A stretch of DNA of 9,233 bases from Ottowia sp. (GTDB lineage Bacteria > Pseudomonadota > Gammaproteobacteria > Burkholderiales > Burkholderiaceae_C): positions 1-9,233 of the forward strand of contig JALOAS010000107.1 in NCBI GenBank assembly GCA_023228705.1. Direction: 5' to 3'. Under the pieces are notes generated by a model. That model was not told the DNA's origin. It saw nothing but the letters and a program-made list of their open reading frames with translations, and made no database searches. This document shows positions 1 through 5,736 of this stretch, piece by piece (position 1 is the first letter of the stretch; each line of letters opens with the position of its first letter). Position numbers and translations under genes: made by a program.

Positions 1-35
1 CCAAAGCCCGACAGACTCCTGCGTCCCGTTCTCCA

Positions 36-81
36 AGTCATCCCGGCCTGAACTGCCGGCAGTTCAGGCCGCAGTCATCCC
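36..81. repeat. Perfect 28-bp palindrome flanked by 9-bp direct repeats
   Basis: Positions 44-71 equal their own reverse complement over 28 bases; the left half is CGGCCTGAACTGCC. As RNA this gives a 12-bp stem with a CCGG loop. The 9-mer AGTCATCCC occurs at 36-44 and again at 73-81, directly bracketing the palindrome. It lies 29 bases upstream of the dehydrogenase start codon. No T-run follows on either strand, so a classical intrinsic terminator is not well supported. It could be an operator, a 5'-UTR hairpin or the remnant of a small mobile repeat. The structure is certain; the function is not known. Confidence 0.85.
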
Positions 82-100
82 ATTTCCGGAAAAAAGCAAC

Positions 101-1273
101 ATGTTCAAGATCAAGACGTACAACGCGATTTCGCCCAAGGGGCTGGAGCGCTTTGACAGCCAGGCCTACCAGGTGGGCGCAGACGTCGAGGCGCCAGACG
201 CCATCCTGCTGCGCAGCCAGAAGCTGCATGGCCTGCCGGTGCCCGACACGCTGCTCGCGGTGGCGCGTGCCGGCGCCGGCGTCAACAACATCCCGGTGGC
301 CGAGTACGGGCAGCAGGGCATCGTGGTATTCAACACGCCGGGCGCCAACGCCAATGCGGTCAAGGAGCTGGTGCTGACCGGCATGCTGCTGGCCACGCGC
401 GGCATCCTGCCGGGGATTGCCTGGGTGCAGTCGCTGGCCGGCACCGCCGATGCCGATGCGGTCGCCGTGCTGGTTGAAAAGGAGAAAAAGCGCTTTGCCG
501 GCACCGAGCTCAAGGGCAAGACGCTGGGCATCATCGGGCTGGGCGCCATAGGCTCGTCGGTGGCGGACATGGCGCTGTCGCTGGACATGAACGTGCTGGG
601 CTACGACCCCAAGCTGTCGGTGGACGCCGCATGGCGCCTGCCCAGCGCCGTTGCGCACATTGAAAACCTGGCCACACTGCTGCAGCGCAGCGACTACGTC
701 ACCGTGCACGTGCCCGCAATCGAGGCCACCCGCCACCTCATCAACGCCGACGCGCTGGCACAGATGAAGCCGGACGGCGTGCTGCTCAACCTGGCCCGCG
801 ACAGCATCGTCGATGCCCAGGCGGCGCGGCAGGCGCTGGACGCCGGCAGGCTGCGCTACTACGTCTGCGATTTTCCGGAGCCGGCGCTGCTGGGCTCGGA
901 CAAGGTCATCGCCACGCCGCACATAGGTGCCAGCACCGAAGAGGCGGAGGAAAACTGCGCCATCATGGCCGCAGAGGAACTCAAGGCGTACCTGAACGAC
1001 GGGCAGATCATGAACAGCGTCAACTATCCCGCGCTGCACATGGACCGCACCGAAGGCTCCACCCGCATCGCCTTTGCCAACCACAACGTGGCCGGCGTGC
1101 TGGGCCAGGTGCTGGCGGTGCTGGCGGATGCCGGCGTCAACGTGGCCGACATGAGCAACCGCAGCCGCGGCGACCTGGCGTACAACCTCATCGACGTCGA
1201 GTCGGTTCCCAGCGACGCGGTGGTCGCCGCGATCCGTGCCGTCGACGAGGTGATCCGCGTGCGCGTGATCTGA
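101..1273 (+). CDS. serA: D-3-phosphoglycerate dehydrogenase (SerA type, ACT domain)
   Basis: This 390-aa cytosolic enzyme is predicted to oxidise 3-phosphoglycerate to 3-phosphohydroxypyruvate with NAD, the first committed step of serine synthesis. The N-terminal part of the substrate domain (about 1-100) contains the RAGAGVNNIP segment (56-65). The Rossmann fold has GLGAIG at 146-151 and an acidic residue D169 after its second strand, favouring NAD. The catalytic trio of the D-2-hydroxyacid dehydrogenase family is visible as R233, E260 and H274 (in TPHIGAST). An ACT domain fills about 320-390, as in the short E. coli-like form, and suggests feedback by serine. The frame stays open upstream to the window edge, but the ATG at 101 fits the family N-terminus and follows a weak GGAAAAAAG ribosome site. 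A related hydroxyacid dehydrogenase activity is possible, though the ACT domain argues for SerA. Confidence 0.92.
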   Translation: MFKIKTYNAISPKGLERFDSQAYQVGADVEAPDAILLRSQKLHGLPVPDTLLAVARAGAGVNNIPVAEYGQQGIVVFNTPGANANAVKELVLTGMLLATRGILPGIAWVQSLAGTADADAVAVLVEKEKKRFAGTELKGKTLGIIGLGAIGSSVADMALSLDMNVLGYDPKLSVDAAWRLPSAVAHIENLATLLQRSDYVTVHVPAIEATRHLINADALAQMKPDGVLLNLARDSIVDAQAARQALDAGRLRYYVCDFPEPALLGSDKVIATPHIGASTEEAEENCAIMAAEELKAYLNDGQIMNSVNYPALHMDRTEGSTRIAFANHNVAGVLGQVLAVLADAGVNVADMSNRSRGDLAYNLIDVESVPSDAVVAAIRAVDEVIRVRVI

Positions 1274-1292
1274 GCGCGCACCGGCCGGCGCC

Positions 1293-1994
1293 CTATTCGG
1301 CCGGGATCTGCAGCCCGCGCTGCACCGCCGGGCGCGCAAGGAAGGCGTCAAGCACGCGCTGCACCTGGGCAAAGCGGCCGAATCCCACCAGCTCGCTCGC
1401 CTCGTAGAAGCCGATGAGGTTGCGCACCCAGGGGAAGGTCGCGATGTCGGCGACGCCGTACGCATCGCCAAGCATCCAGTCGCGTCCCTGCAGGTGGCCG
1501 TCCAGCACGCGCAGCAGGCGCACGCTCTCGTTCACGTAGCGCGCCAGCGGCCGCTTGTCGGCAATCGCCTTGCCGTCAAACTTGTGGAAGAACCCCAGCT
1601 GGCCAAACATGGGGCCCATGCCGCCCACCTGGAACATCAGCCACTGCAGCGCGTGGTAGCGCTGCCCTGCATCGGCCGGCAGCAACTGGCCGGTTTTTTC
1701 CGCCAGGTAAACCAGGATGGCGCCGGACTCAAACAGCGCCAGCGGCGTCCCGCCCGGCCCGTCCGGGTCCAGGATGGCCGGTATCTTGTTGTTGGGGTTG
1801 AGCGAGAGGAACTCCGGCGACAGCTGGTCCTTGTGGTCAAAGCGGACCCGGTGCGGCTCGTACGGCAGACCGGTCTCCTCCAGCATGATCGACGCCTTGA
1901 CGCCGTTGGGCGTGGGCAGCGAGTACAGCTGCAGGCGGTCCGGGTGGCGCGCCGGCCACTTGTGCGTGACGGGAAATGCATTCAGTGGATTCAT
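1293..1994 (-). CDS. Nu-class glutathione S-transferase (YfcG/YghU-like)
   Basis: This 233-aa cytosolic thioredoxin-fold protein has the N-terminal glutathione-site motif TPN (28-30), cis-proline context NNKIPAIL (68-75) and the ESGAI motif at 89-93, followed by an all-helical C-terminal domain with LQWLMFQVGGMGPMFGQ (116-132). These match E. coli YfcG and YghU, which bind two glutathiones and show disulfide-bond reductase and some peroxidase activity. The same function is inferred here. The frame extends 30 codons upstream to an ATG at 2084, but that extension has no family resemblance and would cover a candidate promoter, so the ATG at 1994 is preferred. It ends convergent to the dehydrogenase with only 19 bases between the two stops, and is divergent from the transporter operon. 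The natural substrate is unknown. Confidence 0.9.
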   Translation of the reverse strand: MNPLNAFPVTHKWPARHPDRLQLYSLPTPNGVKASIMLEETGLPYEPHRVRFDHKDQLSPEFLSLNPNNKIPAILDPDGPGGTPLALFESGAILVYLAEKTGQLLPADAGQRYHALQWLMFQVGGMGPMFGQLGFFHKFDGKAIADKRPLARYVNESVRLLRVLDGHLQGRDWMLGDAYGVADIATFPWVRNLIGFYEASELVGFGRFAQVQRVLDAFLARPAVQRGLQIPAE

Positions 1995-2045
1995 GCGCCG
2001 ATGATAGAAGCTCGCGCAGGAAACGGGGGATGCGACGGTCTTTCC

Positions 2046-2074
2046 AAGATACCGTAATAAGCGCATGAGAACAA
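2046..2074 (-). promoter_or_regulatory. Candidate sigma70 promoter for the glutathione transferase
   Basis: Read on the minus strand, TTGTTC (2074-2069) is separated by exactly 17 bases from TATCTT (2051-2046), giving a moderate -35/-10 pair. The -10 lies about 51 bases upstream of the ATG at 1994. The region is AT-richer than its surroundings. This is a pattern match only, but the position also supports the shorter transferase start. Confidence 0.4.
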
Positions 2075-2082
2075 TGTATTTC

Positions 2083-2097
2083 ATAAACTGAGGTTAT
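2083..2097. promoter_or_regulatory. Imperfect dyad between divergent genes, possible operator
   Basis: The 15-mer ATAAACTGAGGTTAT is an imperfect inverted repeat: arms ATAAAC and GGTTAT differ at one position around a TGA centre. It contains a T-N11-A spacing of the kind bound by LysR-type regulators, though this spacing is common by chance. It sits just upstream of the candidate transferase -35 and could serve both divergent transcripts. No regulator gene is present in the window. Confidence 0.25.
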
Positions 2098-2106
2098 TTG
2101 CGTACC

Positions 2107-2172
2107 ATGAAGGACATCGAATCAACTATGTGTTGCGAGGGTCCCGTGTATGTCTTCCTGCTGCAAACCTGA
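2107..2172 (+). CDS. Possible 21-codon Cys-Cys leader peptide (speculative)
   Basis: An ATG at 2107 opens a 21-codon frame that overlaps the first 23 bases of the substrate-binding protein gene in another frame and ends in TGA at 2170-2172. It encodes MKDIESTMCC followed by a short hydrophobic tail; consecutive Cys codons TGT TGC lie at 2131-2136. A second in-frame ATG is at 2128. A GAGG lies upstream at a long spacing of about 13 bases. Codon use is not the GC-rich style of the neighbours, so coding is unproven. It is listed because Cys-rich short leaders control some bacterial thiol and metal genes, and this one precedes a Cys-rich transporter operon. It may simply be chance. Confidence 0.15.
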   Translation: MKDIESTMCCEGPVYVFLLQT

Positions 2173-3226
2173 AGCCGGCCCCGTGGCGGGCCATCATCCC
2201 GGGGGCATCGTCAGCCAGGGCATCAACCGGCGTGCCGTCCTGCGGCGGCTGACGGCGCTGGCCGGCTCGGCCGCCGCGCTGTCGGCGCTGCCCGCGTACG
2301 CGGCGCGGGGCGACAAGAAAAACCTGAAGCTGGCGTTTTGCAGCCAGCTTCTGTGCGTGGTGCCGTATGAAGTCACCCGCGCTGCCGGCTTCTTTGCCGA
2401 AGAAGGGCTGGACGTGCAGCTGGTGTACAGCCGCGGCGGCAGCGCGGCGCTGCAGGCGCTCAACGCCGGCGCCGTCGACTACGCCGCCACATCGTTTGAC
2501 GCGGCGCTCAACGCGTTTGTGCACAAGGCCGGAATCCGCCGCTTTGCCGCCACCGGGCGGCTGCCGCTGTTTGCGCTGGCAACCAGTCCCAAGACGGCGG
2601 GCAGCATCAGCGGCATTGCGCAGCTCGCGGGCAAGACCGTGGGCGTGGCGCAACTGGGCAACGCCGACCATGCGCTCACGCTGTACCTGCTGGGGCGTGC
2701 CGGGGTCGACCCGGGCAGCGTGCGGTTTGCCACGCTGGGGCCCAACCTGTACGACGCGCTGCGCCTGGGGCAGGTGGACGCCGGCATGGTGCAGGAGCCC
2801 GGGCTGACCCTGCTCGAGCGCGGCGGCGCGCGCGTGCTGGCCAACCTCATGGACCTGGACGACGCCAACCGCTACCTGGGTGGTCCGTACGCGTTCATGG
2901 GCGTGGCGGTGCGCACCAGCGAGCAGGCGCAGCGCCGCGCTGAAATGCAGAAGGTCGGCCGCGCGCTGGCCGCCGGCCTCAGGTACACGCGCGAGGCGCC
3001 GCTGGACGAGCTGATCCAGATGTTGCCGGCCGCGCTGGTTGCCGGCGGCGACACCGAGGTGCTCGCTGCCGCGCTGGACAAGCACCGCCAGTCGCTGTAC
3101 CCGGCCGGGGTGCAGATAGACCGGGCGGCCTGCGAGCGCGTTGTTGAGACGCAGCGCGAAGCCGGCATCGTCACCGCAGCGGTCGACCTGGACGCGCTGC
3201 TTGACCCGACGGTGATGGGGGCATGA
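2150..3226 (+). CDS. ABC transporter substrate-binding protein, SsuA/TauA/NMT1 type, Tat signal, two ligand-site cysteines
   Basis: This 358-aa protein is the predicted periplasmic receptor of the importer encoded by the next two genes. The N-terminus holds a twin-arginine signal: NRRAVLRR at 26-33, a hydrophobic stretch at about 34-47 and a likely cleavage after AYA (49-51). The mature part starts with KLAFCSQLLC and runs through AAGFFAEEGLDV (78-89), typical of the NMT1/SsuA family, which carries sulfonates, taurine, pyrimidines and other small ligands. C64 and C69 fall in the first strand-loop, where this fold often touches ligand; C328 is the only other mature cysteine. The 24-residue region before the signal has C4, C5, H15 and H16. 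The ATG at 2150 follows GCGAGGG at good spacing, and an in-frame stop at 2108 leaves no ATG, GTG or TTG start further upstream. The substrate is not known; a thiophilic cargo is inferred. Confidence 0.88.
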   Translation: MSSCCKPEAGPVAGHHPGGIVSQGINRRAVLRRLTALAGSAAALSALPAYAARGDKKNLKLAFCSQLLCVVPYEVTRAAGFFAEEGLDVQLVYSRGGSAALQALNAGAVDYAATSFDAALNAFVHKAGIRRFAATGRLPLFALATSPKTAGSISGIAQLAGKTVGVAQLGNADHALTLYLLGRAGVDPGSVRFATLGPNLYDALRLGQVDAGMVQEPGLTLLERGGARVLANLMDLDDANRYLGGPYAFMGVAVRTSEQAQRRAEMQKVGRALAAGLRYTREAPLDELIQMLPAALVAGGDTEVLAAALDKHRQSLYPAGVQIDRAACERVVETQREAGIVTAAVDLDALLDPTVMGA

Positions 3227-4020
3227 TGCTGCACGTGGCAGGCCTGGGCTTTGCTTACGAGGGCGCGGCCGAGCCGGTGCTCGAGGGCGTCGACCTGGAC
3301 GTGGCGCGTGGCGAATTCGTCTGCCTCATCGGCCCATCCGGCTGCGGCAAGAGCACGCTGTTGCGGGCCGTGATGGGGCTGGCGCAGGCACGCAGCGGCC
3401 GCATTGCGCTGGACGCTGCGCCAGGCAAGGTCGGCTTCCTGTTCCAGGGCGACGCGCTGCTGCCCTGGCGCAGCGCCCGCGACAACGTGGCGCTGGGGCT
3501 GCGCACCGCCGGCAGCTCGCACCGCGCCGCACGCGCCGAGGCCGAGCACTGGCTGGCGTCGGTGGGCCTGGCAGGCCTGGGCGCGCGCTACCCGCGCGAG
3601 CTTTCGGGCGGACAGCGCAAGCGCGTGGCCATCGCGCAGGTGCTTGCGCGCCGGCCGCAGCTGCTGCTCATGGACGAGCCCTTTGCGTCGCTGGACGCCA
3701 TCGTGCGGCGCTACATCACCGAGGACCTGCTGCGCTGGGTCGCCGACGAGCAACTGACCGTGCTCATGGTCACGCACGACCTGGAGGAGGCCGCCGCCGT
3801 TGCCGACCGCGTCGTGCTGCTGGGCAGCGGCCCGCGCGCGCAGGTGCAGCGCCGCTTTGACGTGCCGCTGGCGCGGCCGCGCGATTTGCAGCAGGTGCGC
3901 CAGCAGCCGGCATACGCCGGCCTGGTGCGGCGGCTGTGGGACGCGATGTCCCGCGAGATCGACATCCCGGGGCATCGCCGCGGCACCGTGCAGGCGCCCG
4001 GGCTGCGCCTTGTTGCCTGA
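3223..4020 (+). CDS. ABC transporter ATP-binding protein (SsuB/TauB-like)
   Basis: This 265-aa cytosolic ATPase powers the importer. All motifs are present: Walker A GPSGCGKST (37-45), Q-loop Q75 in FLFQGDALLPW, signature LSGGQ (127-131), Walker B LLLMDEP (147-153), D-loop SLD (156-158) and switch histidine H185 in VTHDLEE. The layout matches the SsuB/TauB/ThiZ group that pairs with NMT1-type receptors. Its start codon overlaps the stop of the binding-protein gene as ATGA (3223-3226), so the two are likely translationally coupled; a second ATG immediately follows at 3226. The C-terminal 50 residues after about 215 are Arg-rich and not a recognised regulatory domain. The function as an ATPase is secure; the cargo depends on the partner proteins. 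Confidence 0.93.
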   Translation: MMLHVAGLGFAYEGAAEPVLEGVDLDVARGEFVCLIGPSGCGKSTLLRAVMGLAQARSGRIALDAAPGKVGFLFQGDALLPWRSARDNVALGLRTAGSSHRAARAEAEHWLASVGLAGLGARYPRELSGGQRKRVAIAQVLARRPQLLLMDEPFASLDAIVRRYITEDLLRWVADEQLTVLMVTHDLEEAAAVADRVVLLGSGPRAQVQRRFDVPLARPRDLQQVRQQPAYAGLVRRLWDAMSREIDIPGHRRGTVQAPGLRLVA

Positions 4021-4038
4021 GGCCGGGGTCGTCTGGTC

Positions 4039-4797
4039 ATGAAAAACGCCGGTCTGTACCTGCGCCGCAGCCTGGCGCTGCTGCTGGTGCTCGGCCTCTG
4101 GCAGCTGGGCGCGGGCGTGCTGGGCTGGATCGATCCCTTCTACCTGCCTGCGCCATCAAGCATTGCCGCGACCATCGGCCAGCTCTTTGCCGATGGCAGC
4201 ATCTACACGCACCTGGAAGCCACCTTTGGCGCTGCCTTTGCCGGGCTGGCGCTGGGCCTGGCCAGCGGCATCGTGCTTGGCTTCATCGCCGCGCTGGTGC
4301 CGTTGCTGGCCGAGCTGCTCGAGCCGGTGATGGTGCTCTTCAACGCCATCCCGCGCGTCATCCTGGCGCCGCTGTTCATCATCTGGCTGGGCATAGGCCT
4401 GCCGTCCAAGGTGGCGCTGTCGTTCATCCTGGTCGTGGTCATCATCTTCTTTGCCGTCTACAACGGCATCCGCGATGTGGACCAGACGCTGGTCGAGCGC
4501 GTGCGCACGCTGGGCGGCGGCACGTTCACGCTGATCCGCGAGGTCTACGTGCCCTCGGTGGTCTCCTGGGTCATGAGCAACCTCAAGGTGGCGCTGGGCT
4601 TTGCCTTCACCGGCGCCGTGGTCGGCGAGTTCGTCGCGTCCACGCGCGGGCTGGGCTACCTGCTGGCGTTTGCCCAGTCCACGTACAACGCCGCGCTCAG
4701 CCTGGCGCTCATCTTCATGGTCGCCACCGTTGTCATGCTGCTGTTTGCCGCTGCCGGCTGGCTGGAGCGGCGCCTGCTGCGCTGGAAGTACGCATGA
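4039..4797 (+). CDS. ABC transporter permease (SsuC/TauC-like)
   Basis: This 252-aa inner-membrane protein is the channel of the importer and probably acts as a homodimer. Hydrophobic segments lie near residues 10-29, 62-87, 107-119, 125-140, about 186-200 and 217-238, consistent with six transmembrane helices of the BPD_transp_1 fold. The cytoplasmic coupling loop, about 144-172 with RVRTLGGGTFTLIREVYVP, is the EAA-like motif that docks on the ATPase. NAIPRVILAPLFIIW (102-116), EFVASTRGLGYLL (197-209) and the ending LERRLLRWK are characteristic of SsuC/TauC relatives. It starts 18 bases after the ATPase stop and overlaps the next gene by ATGA. Unlike the other operon products it contains no cysteine, so the thiol features are confined to the soluble partners. 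Confidence 0.93.
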   Translation: MKNAGLYLRRSLALLLVLGLWQLGAGVLGWIDPFYLPAPSSIAATIGQLFADGSIYTHLEATFGAAFAGLALGLASGIVLGFIAALVPLLAELLEPVMVLFNAIPRVILAPLFIIWLGIGLPSKVALSFILVVVIIFFAVYNGIRDVDQTLVERVRTLGGGTFTLIREVYVPSVVSWVMSNLKVALGFAFTGAVVGEFVASTRGLGYLLAFAQSTYNAALSLALIFMVATVVMLLFAAAGWLERRLLRWKYA

Positions 4798-5207
4798 GTG
4801 CCTGCTGCGCCGCGGCCACGTCACCGCGGGACCTGACGCCCTGGGACTGCTTCGAGCGCGGCCTCAGGACGCTGCGCCAGCCGCCGCTGCCGCTGCTGGG
4901 CAAGCGCGTGGCGGGCACGGATGGCCGCTGGGCCCGGTTCAGCCTGCAGCTGGGCGACGGCCGCGTGCAGGAACTGCACTTTGCCTGCAGCCACTGTGCA
5001 ACGCTGATCGCCTGTTGCCAGGCGCTGGTCGATCTCAACCAGGGCTGCGCGGTGCAGGCACCCGTGGTGCGGGATGCCGCGCCGCTGCTGGCGCGCCTGC
5101 CGGGGGTGCCCGCGAGCAAGCAGGCCTGCGCCATTCTGGCTGCTGCAGCGCTGGGTTCGGCGCTGCACACGGCCCGCACCACTGCCTTGCACACGGAGCC
5201 GTCATGA
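4794..5207 (+). CDS. Cysteine-rich IscU/NifU-N-like protein
   Basis: This 137-aa protein resembles the Fe-S scaffold fold of IscU/NifU. FSLQLGDGRVQELHFACSHC (49-68) parallels the scaffold beta region leading to the second ligand cysteine, and LPGVPASKQACAIL (102-115) parallels the LPPVK plus HCSIL segment with the third ligand cysteine. By my alignment C68 and C112 correspond to the second and third IscU cluster cysteines, while the first Cys and following Asp (ACGD in IscU) are replaced by residues around TDGRW (42-46). The LPPVK chaperone-binding site is altered. It has nine cysteines in total, including pairs at C4-C5 and C74-C75. The gene overlaps both neighbours by ATGA, linking it firmly to the transporter. 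A classic Fe-S scaffold role is doubtful; a metal, sulfur or persulfide carrier is a reasonable inference. The homology call rests on by-eye alignment. Confidence 0.7.
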   Translation: MSACCAAATSPRDLTPWDCFERGLRTLRQPPLPLLGKRVAGTDGRWARFSLQLGDGRVQELHFACSHCATLIACCQALVDLNQGCAVQAPVVRDAAPLLARLPGVPASKQACAILAAAALGSALHTARTTALHTEPS

Positions 5208-5542
5208 AGGTTGCATACATTTTTTCCACCCAGGGACACACGGTGTCTTACGTCCTGGGCCGCATGATCCTGCCCCAGCTCGAGGAGGGCCGGCACGGCG
5301 CCGACGTGGTCGGCATGTTCTTCTTCGAGGACAACAACTGGGTCCTGCTCAAGGGCCATCCGCTGGGCGAGCGGCTGCGCGTCGTGGCCGAGCAGCAGGG
5401 CATGCTCCTCATGGGCTGCGACCAGTGCTGCTACGAGCGCGAGATTGCCGACCGGCTGGTCGACGGCGCCCGCATCGGCTGCTTTCCGGACCTGTATGCG
5501 GCGCTGGCCGGCAACCCGCCGGACCAGGTGATCACGCTGTAG
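5204..5542 (+). CDS. DsrE-like sulfur-relay protein with CxxCC motif
   Basis: This 112-aa cytosolic protein begins MKVAYIFST and has the small alpha/beta pattern of the DsrE/DsrF/TusD family, whose members carry persulfide sulfur on a conserved cysteine. The putative active loop is MGCDQCCYER (70-79), with C72, C75 and C76; C93 lies in the later IGCFPDL strand. VGMFFFEDN (36-44) is a further family-like segment. It is the last gene of the operon, starting by ATGA overlap with the IscU-like gene. The composition recalls DsrE-related SaoD of the SAO organometal gene set named in NCBIfam, but I cannot confirm orthology. Its likely job is to accept, or reduce the bond to, the imported cargo or its sulfur. 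No transmembrane segment or signal is seen. Confidence 0.8.
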   Translation: MKVAYIFSTQGHTVSYVLGRMILPQLEEGRHGADVVGMFFFEDNNWVLLKGHPLGERLRVVAEQQGMLLMGCDQCCYEREIADRLVDGARIGCFPDLYAALAGNPPDQVITL

Positions 5543-5548
5543 CCGGAG

Positions 5549-5595
5549 CGGCCCGGCCGCGCCGGCATGCCCGGGCGCGGTTCTCCGCCGGGCCG
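5549..5595 (+). terminator. GC-rich inverted repeats after the transporter operon, possible terminator
   Basis: Six bases after the last stop of the operon, CGGCCCGGC (5549-5557) is perfectly complemented by GCCGGGCCG (5587-5595). An alternative inner stem pairs CCGCGCC (5557-5563) with GGCGCGG (5574-5580). No T-run follows, so intrinsic termination would be weak. It may instead protect the mRNA end or act with Rho. Confidence 0.35.
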
Positions 5596-5603
5596 GTGCG
5601 CTG

Positions 5604-5709
5604 TGGCGCCGCAGCGAAAACCGTCGCAACCTGCCGGAGCGCAACTGGCGCGTTCGTTCCTACAATGGGGCGCTCAGCGACCGTGGCGTCCAGCCGCTGG
5701 CGCCGCAGC
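5604..5709. repeat. Pair of 12-bp direct repeats TGGCGCCGCAGC
   Basis: The 12-mer TGGCGCCGCAGC occurs at 5604-5615 and 5698-5709. Each copy lies in a small GCTG/CAGC hairpin context, with loops of 8 and 6 bases respectively. They flank the candidate -10 element at 5661-5666 and the second ends 27 bases before the alcohol dehydrogenase start. A paired operator is conceivable; chance in GC-rich DNA is also possible. Confidence 0.4.
5661..5666 (+). promoter_or_regulatory. Candidate -10 element for the ADH-ALDH genes
   Basis: TACAAT lies 70 bases upstream of the alcohol dehydrogenase ATG in a 194-base gap. No good -35 is found at 16-18 bases upstream, so activation by a regulator would be expected if this is used. 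Confidence 0.35.
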
Positions 5710-5736
5710 AACCCATTTTTCAGAAAGGCAACCCCC

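Noticed and set aside
1274..1292. CCGGCCGG-centred inverted sequence between the convergent stops as a terminator
   Set aside because: The arms are short and interrupted and there is no T-run on either side.
38..1471. A 477-codon minus-strand frame opposite the dehydrogenase
   Set aside because: Low-complexity His/Gln/Val-rich translation without motifs, and it runs across the 3' end of the transferase gene. The plus-strand SerA motifs explain the region.
1995..2084. 30-residue N-terminal extension of the glutathione transferase
   Set aside because: It has no resemblance to the family, is encoded in AT-richer intergenic-like DNA and would include the candidate promoter.
2098..2132. TTGCGT and TATGTG as a promoter for the transporter operon
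   Set aside because: The spacing is 23 bases, too long for a sigma70 promoter; no convincing forward promoter was found in the gap.
3936..4793. Plus-strand frame extending the IscU-like gene far upstream
   Set aside because: The extension overlaps the permease in another frame and reads as Arg/Ala-rich shadow sequence. The ATG at 4794, overlapping the permease stop, is the natural start.
5074..5736. N-terminal extension of the alcohol dehydrogenase frame
   Set aside because: It overlaps the DsrE-like gene and lacks family similarity. The ATG at 5737 has a ribosome site and gives the standard ADH length.
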